This document shows, in pieces, positions 23,161 to 34,190 of a stretch of 64,000 nucleotides of DNA. A program made the position numbers and the translations under genes. Where the stretch lies: NCBI GenBank assembly GCA_018292915.2, contig JACVVK020000343.1, positions 473,501 to 537,500 of the forward strand, in the 5' to 3' direction. The stretch's first letter is position 1. The number at the start of each line of letters is the position of its first letter. Below the pieces are notes generated by a model. The model was not told the DNA's origin and searched no databases. It worked only from the letters and a program-made list of their open reading frames with translations. This stretch comes from Batillaria attramentaria. Its lineage: Eukaryota > Mollusca > Gastropoda > Batillariidae.

Positions 23161-25314
23161 TCAAGCAATTTTGCCTGCAATTTGAACTTTCACCATGGGA
23201 TTTCCGTTGGGGACCCACACGTCTCTATGGCAACCGTTGCGAGTGCACCAAGCGTAGTCATACACAGTGTCCAGCTGCTCTTTCACTTCAGAACGAGGCT
23301 GTCGTCGGCCCAGATTTGCATATCGCACCCACACACGGCATCCACTGCGCATGACACGGTCCAGCTGCGCGCGAACACTAGGAGACGCCAGTAATCTCGA
23401 CAGAGTCAGACGATTGGCTGAGCTGGTTGGCAGCACCCGACACCAGACCACGTGACGACGAGCACCAGCACGGGTTTGAACCGCTACCTCACAAAGAATA
23501 GCACCAGTCTTGCGCCCTGCGCCCTCCAGCAAAGGCCCGCCTCTAGCACGCGCTGCACCCTTCATGAACGCCCGCCATTTGCCTGACGTCACTTCCGTCC
23601 CAACAGGTACGGCGCCCAGTTTCCATGGAGACCACTTGAGATCGTTGAAGCGGAAGTTGGTCTCAGGTACGAGTTCACGATTCAACTTCCGGTAGACGGC
23701 GGCCTTGGCACCCTGCAATGGAAAGATTAAGAAGAAAATGAACAAACGGATTGATCTATGCTGCTGAAGACCGTTTGTAAAAAGATCTTTAACTGACGGT
23801 CCTGTTTCAAAAGTAATATTCAATGAGCTAACTGGATGAGTGAAAATCACCCCATAAGGCAAAGTCTTTGAGCGGGGAGCATTGCTTGTTAAAAAGAAAA
23901 AAACTAAGATTGCCCCCCACCCTATCCCCCTCCCCCGTAATGATCAGCGATGCTGAATACAAAATTAACAACTCACCTTTGATGTCACTGGCCTGCTTCT
24001 CGGTTTCTTGTCGGCCATTTTGGCGCCAGCCACAAGTTTCTTGGCGGCAGCAATAGAGGCTTTCTTAGGTGTCGATGCTTTCTTGGAAGGCACCTTGGCA
24101 ATGGATGGGGTCTTGGCAATGGATGGGGTCTTGGCGAGAGAGGGAGTCGCTGTAGACGGTCCGGAATCTGCCCGCCGGAGAGTGCCGAAGACGCCCTCTA
24201 GGTCACGATGGAGGTTCTTCCGGCCTTCACGTGCACGTACTTCCGCTTCATAATTCTACAATCAGAATTCACCAGGTTTTGGATAATTACTAATGTTTCA
24301 TCGCCATTCAATGTTTCTTGAGTTTAATATTTGTATTCAATTGATTCCTGGCCATCGATTCTGACCAAATGGCTACGGAAAAAGTCTGACAAGATCTAAA
24401 TAAAGTGAATTAACTTAGAAAGCATTTCTTTTGAAAAAAAAAATGATATAAAATAAGTCGGAAATTAGAGGCAACAATACCTGAAGGAACTCTGCCCCCT
24501 TCTCGCGGTAGCAGATGGCCATGATGACGTCACAAAGGGTGTTGAACTGGGACAGTTTCAGGTGCTGACCTCCTGTCACATCGGCCATTGTCTGGAAAAA
24601 CTGGGTGGACTGTGCACTGTTGTTGACTTGCACACCGTAAATTCTTACACCCTGCAAGAAATACACGATAGAACGCTAATTTGTGAGGTCTTGTGCGTTG
24701 GATACATGAGAGTACAAAATGCCACAAGCTCTATATTTTAAGTTCATTTCAGTAAACCGTAAGTATACAGTTAAACGCTAATTATCTTTGGGGGAGAAAA
24801 ATTCGGAAAGCGATGTGGATATGCGATGGGATTTTTTCTTTTTTTAAATAAGAAGTGCAAAACTTACCATGTCTGCCAGAAGTTGTGTCTCCTTCTTCCA
24901 GTCTATCTTGTCCTTGTTCTGCTTGTCGCTGGGTGGGTGGGGGAAGGCGTCGCCAATGACAACCAGAACTCTCTGAGACCCGTCGGTCCACTTGAGATCT
25001 TTCCTGACCAGTCTCAGCATCACTTCGTAAGCCTCAGGCTCATCTCCACCACCAGTCGTCCTGACAGTGTTGACGAAGTTCACCAGCTTGGGCAGGTCGT
25101 CGGTAAAGTCCACGTGCTCAGTAATGTAGGTGTGTTTGTCGCAGTAGTCGCCGTGTGCGATGACGGCCGTAGTGACGGCGGGGATGTCGGTCTGTAGTCG
25201 TTGCAGCATGTCGGAGATCCTCCCCCGTACTTCTGTCAGAGCCCCTGACATGGAGCCCGTCGTGTCGAACGAGAAAGCCACTTGCAGGGGACCGTTAGGC
25301 AACATGGACGCCAT
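23161..25314 (-). CDS. vWA-domain protein, paralogue C (482 aa)
   Basis: Exons 25314-24868, 24651-24481, 24255-23977 and 23712-23161 join in phase 0 to 482 aa. Architecture is as in A and B. The introns differ from theirs, so C split off earlier. Within the vWA domain the changes cluster in two loops. DRAKYITTH (59-67) in A/B is DKHTYITEH here, and DSTFGGDEPEA is RTTGGGDEPEA, which restores the GGGDxPE motif usual in intracellular vWA proteins. The linker is the shortest (93 codons) and ends KKASTPKKASIAAAKKL. The leader exon before the ATG begins after acceptor TGTACTCGCAG at about 25353. The first exon probably ends near 25677 at CTGCAG|GTAATT. No disruption is seen. Confidence 0.85.
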
Positions 25315-25676
25315 TTCTTAGAATTTGATGGAGTAGTGGAATGTGCAGTGTCCTGCGAGTACAGAAAAAAAGGTTGACTGAATTGGTGACTCGGCGAGTC
25401 AAACCAAAACGACCAACACTTGAAATCTCTAAGCCGGCTCCAAGTAAACTCGGAAACCGACTGAGTAACATCGGTCTGGAGGCCGTGTGGGCTCATAATA
25501 TGGCAGGCCGGGAATGATTCATTCAGTGGTTCAAATGACAGAATGATGTGTGGGACCCTTGTAGTGTTTTAACTTAACAGTCCTTTTGAGATGACCGTGC
25601 CGCCACTGCTCAGTAAATCAGTCAGCAGTCGGTAATTACTAGTATTGTGATAACTTGAGTGACAACTTGAATTACC

Positions 25677-26236
25677 TGCAGTCGGTGGGACCGGCTGAAC
25701 TTGGTGTGACTGATGCCGGAGTTGTGAAACTCTGTGACAGCCGGCCGCTGGGTCGAACTTGAACAGACAGCAATGGAACAGTCAGCGTATCACGACTGAA
25801 TTCAGTTCAAGTCACGGTTCTTAACTAACTTGACGTAATCCTCAGACGGTCTTCAGTTCAAATCCGAGTCAGTCCGGTTGGCACTGAATTTCGTCGGATC
25901 GGTCAGTGACTCCGAGTAGTCCCGAGTCAGTCACTGAGTCAGTTTCACTGGAGTTGCCGGAATATTAATTACTACCGTGACGGAAAACTGGTAGCCGGTG
26001 CGATATAGAACTATACTGTGACAACTGACTTTTAGTTGGCTTTTCGAGCTACTGATACGGAGTGTTTCTCACTGTACCAGGTAGTCGACTGATAGACATT
26101 TTGCTCTGGGGCCGCTTTTATGCCTCGCAGTTTACAGCACAAACAACATCATGTTTTGCTTCGCGGAGCTGCTCTGCCGCGAAATGTTCTTCACGGAGTA
26201 GTCGCTCGCGCGGAGCTCCGCGAAGCGTTGACGTCA
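25677..26236 (-). promoter_or_regulatory. Promoter and probable 5' UTR exon of vWA gene C
   Basis: A weak TATA box (CATAAAAG) lies at 26122-26115. GCTTCGCGGAGC is at 26158, CTTCACGGAG at 26189, an inverted CTCCGCGAAG at 26216, and a perfect CRE TGACGTCA at 26229-26236, 107 bp from the TATA box as in gene A. The transcribed part is rich in CAGTCA/ACTGAG words. The 5' exon boundary is less certain than in A and B. Confidence 0.65.
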
Positions 26237-26423
26237 GAGCAAGGATCTTTGGTCAGAGCCAGAGGGGGTTTCCTAGCGAAAACGTCCGCGTGCGTCCGCG
26301 ATCGCTGCGCGTAGTTTTCCGGTTTCCGTGACCGCTCGCGAAGAGCGTAAGCGAACGTAAGCGAGCGGCCCGGGAAGGTAGTTCGCCGCGAGCAAAAGGT
26401 CACGTGGTCAGTTTTCATGTAAA

Positions 26424-27030
26424 CAAAGATGGCGGCGCCCACCGAAGGCCTCGTTGAAGTGGAACTAAGAAATGGCTTAAAATGAATTTGCGGGTGGATG
26501 GAGACCTTCTGTCCCAACTTGTAATTGTGCAGAATAGTATATGAAAATAATTTGAGCTAATTGCACCGGGCCGTGGTCGCCAGTCATTCAGGGATATGTT
26601 GTGCGTGTTTGTGGGGAAGGAGTGGTCAAAGTGAGTACGTAGGGGTGCCTTACGTCTCCGTTTTGCATCGAGCAGAACATGCATACTAGCGGTATAGTCA
26701 TGCTCCAAGCCAGTAATTATTGCTCCTCCTCAAAAACGTCGTCTTCTGCGCTCAAAAGATGACTAATAGCTGCGAGCACTAGAGTTTTCTTCTTCCTTTT
26801 CAGCCTTGCCAACAACCGTGTTCGTGATTCAGCCGCCATTTTGAAAGCGCCTTTTTCTAATTGGCCGTTTCCCAACGAGGAAAAGCGTCCTCCGCAAGCG
26901 CCCGCGAGCGCATTTGCGTAAGCAACGCGGCCTTAGTCTTGTGTTTAGCTTCGCGGAGCAGTCATCGATCGCTGTGGCCTCAACCTCAAACAACGACCTC
27001 GACCTCTCCACTACTTCCGTTTTCAAAAGC
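26424..27030 (+). promoter_or_regulatory. TRMO upstream region with YY1-like sites
   Basis: AAGATGGCGGC at 26427 and GCCGCCATTTTG at 26832-26843 match the YY1 consensus on opposite strands. One GCTTCGCGGAGC box, as in the vWA promoters, lies at 26948-26959. A donor-like CAAA|GTGAGT at 26631 could mark an alternative first exon. There is no TATA box, as is usual for a housekeeping gene. Confidence 0.5.
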
Positions 27031-27322
27031 ATGGCGTCCGATCAAGGTAGGAGTCGTCTGCTGTTTTCCCCCCTTGCCTGTGGTGACAGTGGGTGTCTTA
27101 TGGTGTCTTTGGCCACGTAAAATAAACCAAAATCTCATTAAGTTTCATCAGCAAAGCATAACATTTGTACAAGGGCTAAAGACGGCTGAAGGGTCTCGCA
27201 GTCATTCCATACAACGTGTAACAGCGGCAAAGAGCCGTTCTCAGTCTGCCGACTAATTTAGTAGTGGTATCCTAGTTCAGTATTTATTTACAGTATGCCG
27301 CCGATTTCATGCAGGAGCTGAC

Positions 27323-27361
<39 letters not shown>

Positions 27362-29959
27362 AGATTTCCTGTCCATGAAGCCACTGGGCCACATGCGTAC
27401 AGTGTTCCAGTACAAGAATGGTACTCCTCGACAACCGTCACTGTGCAGTACAGCCCGAGGATCCCTGACTATTGAGAAGAGCATTTTCAACAACCCAGAA
27501 CATTCTCTACAGGGACTTGAACAATATTCCCATGCATGGTGAGGTAGCCCTTTACACTTACACTTACACTTACACTAGTTTGTACTCCATAGCAACAACA
27601 TACATATGATTCCAGTTTGCATTACATGTATATTACACTCTCTTTTACACACGGGAGTTAGAATATAGCCAACACATAAGTAGAGCATTGGACAGCGGAT
27701 GTGTTGGATTTAAGTTCAGTTCCCAACCGGGAGCTAGTGGAAGTTGTGCTAGTTTTTTTTTTTTTTTTTTTTTTGGTTTTGTTGTTTTGTTGTTGTCTAG
27801 ATGTGTCTCTGTTATCATCTTTGCCTGTTGGGGAAGGATATTTAAACCCAAAGCAAGCAGCTTTGACATTGCATGCATGCAGGAAATAGATGCTATATTT
27901 CGGATCAGGAGAAATTAGCAGTAATTATTTTGATGATTTCTTTTCAGGATCATCTTTGTTTTTCACAAGAACAACCGAGGGCACACAAAAGCAAAAGTCA
28001 AGCCACCAAGACTGAATGGGCAGAGGGTTGGAGTCTTCTCCACTCGTTCTCCGTACCGACCAAACGCCATTGGGCTGACTCTGGCAAAGATAGAGCAAAT
28101 ATCAGGTTTGATACACTACATGTGTTTCCTTCTTCAGTTTCACAAAAGTAGCCAGCCTAAAATTTGTATGACACTCAATAGTGTGTTCACTGTCTGATGC
28201 TGCAAATGTTTTATGACTGTGTAAGTGTATACATACATTTTAACATGAACCTGGTGGTACAGTTTTACTGGTACATGTATTGCTGGCATGTACACGAAAC
28301 AGTAATAAAAGCATGCTGTCAGTCAATGTTAACACATACTTAAATTATGTGTTTATTAGTGTCAATAACATTTGTGATCATACATCACGATATGAGTTGT
28401 AAATTACCGTTTGGCTGTTTTATATATATTGTATCAACAGGAGGTACAAAAAATGCTCTTTCAAAAAGTATAATTGTTTTCTCTTAATGGTGATTTTTAG
28501 CCGAGTTACAGTAATTCTTAGAAAGATATCTCCCAGATCACATTTTCCCAGTAAACGAGATCAAGTTTGAAAACACAATGTTTTAGAGGTTTTTCTTAGC
28601 AACCAGCATCATGCTAAATAAAGCATATCTACCACTAATATGACTTAAAGCTCATGACAAAAAAACAAAAAAAACAAAAAATTTTAATGAGTCCAGATCA
28701 AGTGAAATCTCAAAATCAACCAATCCAGCCTCACCTGACTATTTTAGCTGCTAGCCAAAATGAGGTCAGATGCCAGATGACTCATTTCGTGTTGTACAGT
28801 CACATTTTGTGAGTACATGTAGTGAATATTCAGTCAGTACTGAGGCAGACGTAGGACCTGTTCTGACACTACTTACTCTTTCGTTGCAGATGCAACAGTG
28901 AACTTTTCTGGCATTGACATTGTGGATGGGACACCGGTGTTGGACATCAAACCCTTCATACCTCAGTATGACTGTCCGAAATGTGGCCACAGCATTTCTG
29001 CAGACGCTTGTCAAGACAGCAAACAAGCGTTCACTGTTGGTGGAACGGTGGAAGAATTTTGTGATACGGACATGCAGATGGCAGAGAACGACTGTGTGTC
29101 TCCAGAATCCACTCACGGTGGTGCTGAGGGAAGAGATCAAAACAGCTCACTTTTGTCCCCTCAATTTCTTAGCTCATCTGAAACCACAAGCATTTGTCAT
29201 TCAGGGGAAGTCAAAACGGCTGGGGCGAGTGATAGTATAGCAGAGGTTGCCTCCCCTAGACCACTTGGTCGACTTGGAGCGGTTTCAACGGGAATTGATG
29301 AATCAGGGGTAGAAACTGTTGGAAGACTGAACAGTGAGACCAGACTTGCTTCCCTTGGATCAGTACTTGCTTCCAATAATATTACGAAGGAACCAAACTG
29401 TGCAGATGCTGAGAGTTGTACAATGAAGGAACATTTTTCTTCCGCATCAGATAAGAAAACTGTGATTGAGGACGAGGACACTTCTCCCTCTCTTGTTCCA
29501 GAACCTTTGTTAGAGCTTGGTAATCACAGTACAGCTGTGAAAAGTGGTGGTCCAACTGCCACCCAAGAAACAGAACAAGGGGAAAATACCTCTGTTCCAC
29601 CAGCTGCTGTGGCGCAGTGGTTGTCCTCCCCTCCAGTGGCCAAACTCAAAGTCACATTCACCCCAGCTGCTGAAAACCAACTGAAACTTTTTGCCAGACG
29701 AGACAAAAGGGAAAGCTTGGAAGAATATTATTTAGATTTTCTTTCTGGGGAGGATGAGATACGAGATGCGATCATGTCTGTGCTTTCAGAGGACCCGCGA
29801 TCGGTGTACAGGAGAAAGAAATGTTCAGATCTGTTGTATTTCTTTACTGTTGACAGGGTGCATGTAACGTGCTGGTTTGATAACGACAGGGCAGAAGTTG
29901 TCAAAGTTCAACCAGTGTCCATGGTGAGAAAACTGTCAGAAAAATCGGAAAAGGTGTAA
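27031..29959 (+). CDS. TRMO: tRNA (adenine(37)-N6)-methyltransferase TRMO
   Basis: Exons 27031-27046, 27364-27538, 27948-28105 and 28890-29959 join in frame to 472 aa; human TRMO is about 440. The TsaA/YaeB-like domain spans about residues 11-145. It carries KNGTPRQPS and FNNPEHSLQGLEQ in exon 2, GVFSTRSPYRPNAIGL at 92-107 and DGTPVLDIKPF at 129-139, all family signatures. A variable Ser/Glu-rich insert follows. The conserved C-terminal part then reads SEDPRSVYRRKKC...FTVDRVHVTCWF. TRMO uses S-adenosylmethionine to methylate t6A37 to m6t6A37 in tRNAs reading ACY codons. The first exon encodes only MASDQ. The intron 1 acceptor is preceded by a pure (GT)n run instead of a pyrimidine tract. The other acceptors are ordinary. 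Confidence 0.94.
27324..27360 (+). repeat. (GT)n directly upstream of the TRMO exon 2 acceptor
   Basis: About 18 GT units end at the CAG acceptor (27361-27363). The other nearby AG, GCAG at 27310-27313, would put exon 2 out of frame. Confidence 0.85.
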
Positions 29960-30458
29960 AGGGAACAGATTTGTTGTGTTTTTTGTTTTGTTTTGTTTTG
30001 TTTTCATTTGGGTGGCTTTGGTAGTCTTACCTGGAATTCAGAGGCATTTACAAAAAATGATTTAGCCACTAACAGTCACTGTGTACTCATGGATATCAGC
30101 CGAAGCCTTTTTAAACGTTAAATCCCAGTCTGCACACTCCAGACAACCGCAAAGTGTTTCCACGGCATCAGCTGACCACTGCCTAACTGTTTTTACTTTC
30201 AACTACACACAGATCAGTTTCTGCTTGTACCTATGTATATCATGGCATGGTCAGAGTGTCCTAGTGGTGCACCAAGGAGGAGTAGCTCATCATATATTTC
30301 TTATCCATCATCTGGATTGTTTTTTTAAAGGATGGAGTGGGGATGTTACTTTTACCCATTCTGGAGTACACTCGTAAATTGTGTATTGGGAGGTAGAACT
30401 GTTGGTTCACTGGTGTAATAATTGCAGTCTATTTTTTTCTTTGTCTGTTAACTTTTGA

Positions 30459-30495
30459 AAAAAAAAAAAAAAAAAAAAAGAGAGAGAGAGAGAGG
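30459..30495. repeat. Poly-A then (GA)n
   Basis: About 19 A residues are followed by AGAGAG, possibly a retroposon tail; no body is recognised before it. Confidence 0.6.
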
Positions 30496-30699
30496 GCTGT
30501 GATGTATCTTGTCTGTTTTTCTTTACTTTTCTGCAGTAAATTTCCGTTCTTTCTGAACAAGTGTGTGAGTGAGAGGGTGTGAGTGAGAGGATACAGACAT
30601 CGACAGGAGTTTGTATTTTGTTGTAATCGTTTTACAATAAGCAATAATCATCATCAAGAAATGAATTTTACCTTACTTCATGTAAGTAAGTTTTACTTA

Positions 30700-30912
30700 T
30701 GAGTGTAAGAGCCTGAGTGCTTTGAACTTATACGGATGTGTGTCTGTTTGTGGGTGTGTGTGCACTTGTGTGCAGGATTTACTTGTGAGTGCATGACTGA
30801 GGCTTTTGTTAGTGCAAGTTTTATTTGTTATTATTATGTCTTCTTATTATTTTTATGGTGGCCTATAATTTCCCTTTGGGGACTAATAAAGTAATTTGAA
30901 TTGAATTGAATG
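30700..30912 (+). mobile_element. Probable LINE 3' end with TTGAA tail
   Basis: TTTCCCTTTGGGGACTAATA is a small hairpin followed by AATAAAGT, then a (TTGAA)n tail. This is the arrangement seen at CR1/L2-type LINE 3' ends. The AATAAA at 30885-30890 might also serve TRMO, whose stop lies 0.9 kb upstream. Confidence 0.5.
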
Positions 30913-33339
30913 TTCCTGTACCATACCTTACCCAACTCACAGCCTGACCTTATCTTAGCTAAATTTTTAACCACCAGTTTTGGTTGGTTCTTTTCCTAAA
31001 GTTTTATCACACTCTTGTTTCTTCTTCTTCTTCGTATTCTACTTCTTTCGTATTCTTTCTTTTCTTTTTCCAACGTACCAGTGGCAGTGCTGTATGTCAA
31101 TAAATGACATGTCTTGGTCGTTTTGCAGGACCATACAGAAATACACACAGGCCATACTAAACACAAAACAATGGAGAAGACGCTTGGCGTTTTCCTTCTC
31201 TCCCCCTCCCTCCCTCTCCCCCCCCCTCCCCCCCTTCCTTTGCTGTGAGATGTGTTGCTTTGAATTGACAAAGTGGTGTACTTTTGTCTTTGGAAATGAA
31301 AAGAAAAATTGTATGCTCGCCCTTGATCTTTTAACATCAGTTCTTCGCTAGTCTTTGTGTTAACCCAAGCTGTATATCATAAAATACCAGTGGTTGTCCT
31401 TTTGTCCTTACAGGTTACTGGTTTATTTTCTTTCTTGGAAAAGTAGTTACTTTTTGTTCAAATTATGTGTGGTCATGGCGTTTTTTGTAGGAAACGGATT
31501 TTCTGTGAAAGGAGTGTAACTGTCCATGTCTGTTTCGCTGGCATAACAATGCACACCGTATTGGACAACCTCAGGCCACAAAAATAGTCACTACAGCATC
31601 TCGCCGGTTACATCCATTCTATTAAACTTTCCTTATGGGCAGTTGTGCAGAATGCTAACTTTTATTAAGGTCCGCCGCGCTATCCAATCTTTCACCGCCT
31701 ACAAGTCACCTGCTGGGGCTTTATGGCCTCGCGAGTCAGCGGTGGACTAACGGCGGACCATCCCACTACAAATGAAAGCCATCAACCCTTTAGACGATAC
31801 CTCGACACTCGGCTCAGTGCCACCCGAAAATGTGGCACCGTTGGCAGCCCGTAAACGCAGGCAGGAAGGGATCCGCGCTGACGCAATGCCTAGCGACTCG
31901 CAAGCGGGGTTACGTCACGCCAAGGGGGAGTCACTCTAGCGTTCCGTTCAAGTGTGACAGAAGTGGTTTGGCGGGCAGAGGAAGAAGGTGTGGCGGTGTC
32001 CCGTGGGTTTCTTTCTTCGTGTGATTGAAGCCGTCTGCCAAACGGAGGGGGGTCACTTCACGTGTTGAGATACTGCTTCAAATACGGGCTGGTGATGGAA
32101 ATGAAAGGGAATTTGTAAGAGTAAAGACTGGTTTAGCTAACACCTGACTTCTGATTAAAAAGTCACAGGGGGACAAACATTTACAGTCTTACGATGTCCT
32201 GGCACTTCAGCTAACAGTAATTCAGAGGAAATCGTGTGGAAAGACGCAAGACATTACCTGAAACTGGCAGATGCGCAGACGGAGTCCAGGCAAAAAACAA
32301 CAAAAAGTAACCCAGAGCTAATCAGTTTTTGTTGTTGTTGTTTTTTGTTTGTTATTATATGATTATGTTGGGTTTTGTTTGTATTTTGATTGTTTGAAAC
32401 GGATTTAGTGACTACACACGTGGATAACAATTCCATCTACTGAAATCTTTGTATTAATTTTTTCCCCATTTCCTGAAATTAGATGCACGATTTCTCTTTT
32501 ATATTTTTTCTACAACCCCACATAGTATTGCAAGCTGGGGATTTTGTTTGGTAAAGTGAAAAACGAAAAATATGGTTTAAGTGAAATCTTTTAGTTTTCG
32601 TGTTTATCGGGGCTTATTTCTGTTGCCATTTCTGTAGCAGAGATCGAAAGGCAGCCAAGCGTGGCGATGCCCATATTGCACCGCGACACCTGACCACCCT
32701 ATTACATATAGGCCTATCTGTCAATCGGTCGGACTTTTACTATCCTGGGATGGGCATCAGCCCCTCCTCCTCACGCGCACCGTCCCCTCAGCTTTTCACG
32801 GGAGACAATCTCATAGCGCTGGTCATCGCGAATCGTCTCCCCTGCGGGCGAGTTAACTGGATTGGTAATTACGTAGCATCTTCATGAGGTGTCGTCCCGG
32901 CCTTACCGGATGGGATCAGTGTAGCCGATGGGACACTGATTAGAAAGGGGGTTCCAGTCGTCTGTCAGTGCCTTATTTGTGGACAGGTGTCAAACGGGAG
33001 GGGTGAAGCTTGTTGGGTGTGTTGGTGATAGGTGGGTGGTTGATTGTTAAGAGGGAAAGGGTGGAAGTGGGCGTGGTCGGAGAGTAGGGTGGGATAACAG
33101 TTCATTGGCACGTTAGGGTGAATTATTGTTTTGTGGTTAATTCCGCTTGAGATTGTTGTCGTGTGGTTGGAAATATTTCCCTGTTGCTTAACTGATTCAT
33201 TGGTTTGAGGAGTTCTCGTCGTTGGTGTGTCATCCCACTTTAAAATGACGATTGTCTCGAGTTTTAGTTCGCTGTAATCGTGCGTCTGTTAAATAGTAGA
33301 TCTACGTGTGCATCTGACGTGTTAGTCCGTGGACTGATT
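30913..33339. other. Gene-poor; two non-repetitive GC-rich islands
   Basis: Islands at about 31660-32040 and 32630-32950 have no repeat and no convincing exon. They contain words such as TTTATGGC (31720) and TGGTAATTACG. They are candidate regulatory elements only by composition. Confidence 0.35.
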
Positions 33340-33516
33340 GGGGAGCCGGGGTGGCCGAATGGTAGAGCGTTGGACTCTCATTGCTCGGGTCGTGAGTTCC
33401 AATCCCAGCTGGAGCCAGACATTTACACTGACCTTTTTTTCTTGTTGCCCCGTCTTTGATACCAGTCACCCTTACGTGGTGGAAAAGGACGTTTAACGCA
33501 TAAACACCCATCCACC
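33340..33516 (+). mobile_element. SINE family A with 14-bp target-site duplication
   Basis: The exact direct repeats TCCGTGGACTGATT at 33326-33339 and 33517-33530 flank a complete head-to-tail copy. Confidence 0.9.
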
Positions 33517-33672
33517 TCCGTGGACTGATTTGAAATACTGCCACTACTACTACTTACGGTATAATAACGACGAAAGGTAGTTAACACAGTGAAGAACACG
33601 CGATTTTCGATTAACACACAAGCCTATAGAAACTTGGTCGAGGGTGTGTATGTGTGTGTGTGTCACGGTGTG

Positions 33673-34190
33673 TGTGTGTGGGGGGGGGGGGGGGAGATTG
33701 CAATATCAGTTTGCGTCGTGGATGTAATTTCTGGCGAGTCGTGCATTTTTTAAAAAAGAATTTTTTTTCAGTTTTTTTTTTCAGGTTTTTTTGTGTTTGT
33801 TTTTTGTTTGTTTTTTGTTTTGTTTTTTTTTTGGGGGGGGTGTTTGTTTGTTTGTTTGTTTGTTTGTTTTTGGGTTTTTGTTTTTGTTTGTTTTGGGATT
33901 TTTTGTTGTTTTTTGTTTGTTTGGGTTTTTTTTTGTTTGTTTGTTGTTGCTTGTTTGTTTGTTTGTTTTTTAGGGGGGGGGGTATTTTTCGTGTTTTGTT
34001 GTTTTTGTTTTGTTGTTGTTGTTGGGTTGTTTTTTTTTTGGGGGGGGGGGGAGAATGGGGTAGTTTTTTGTTGTTGTTGTTTCCTGTTTGTTTGCTTGGT
34101 TGCTTTTGTTGTTGTTGCTGTTGTTTTTATTTGCTTGTTGTTGTCGTTGTTTTCGGGGTGGGGGGTGGGGGGGTCCTCCCACCCCGCCAC
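33673..34190. repeat. Long T/G-only tract
   Basis: About 420 bp from 33770 is almost only T and G, mixing (GTTT)n, T runs and G runs of 7-10. A G-rich (GT)n block precedes it. The open frames across it are Phe/Cys/Val/Gly-only artefacts. Confidence 0.85.

Noticed and set aside
31669..31760. GGTCCGCCG...CGGCGGACC as a transposon terminal repeat
   Set aside because: Only about 9-10 bp pair and no target duplication is visible.
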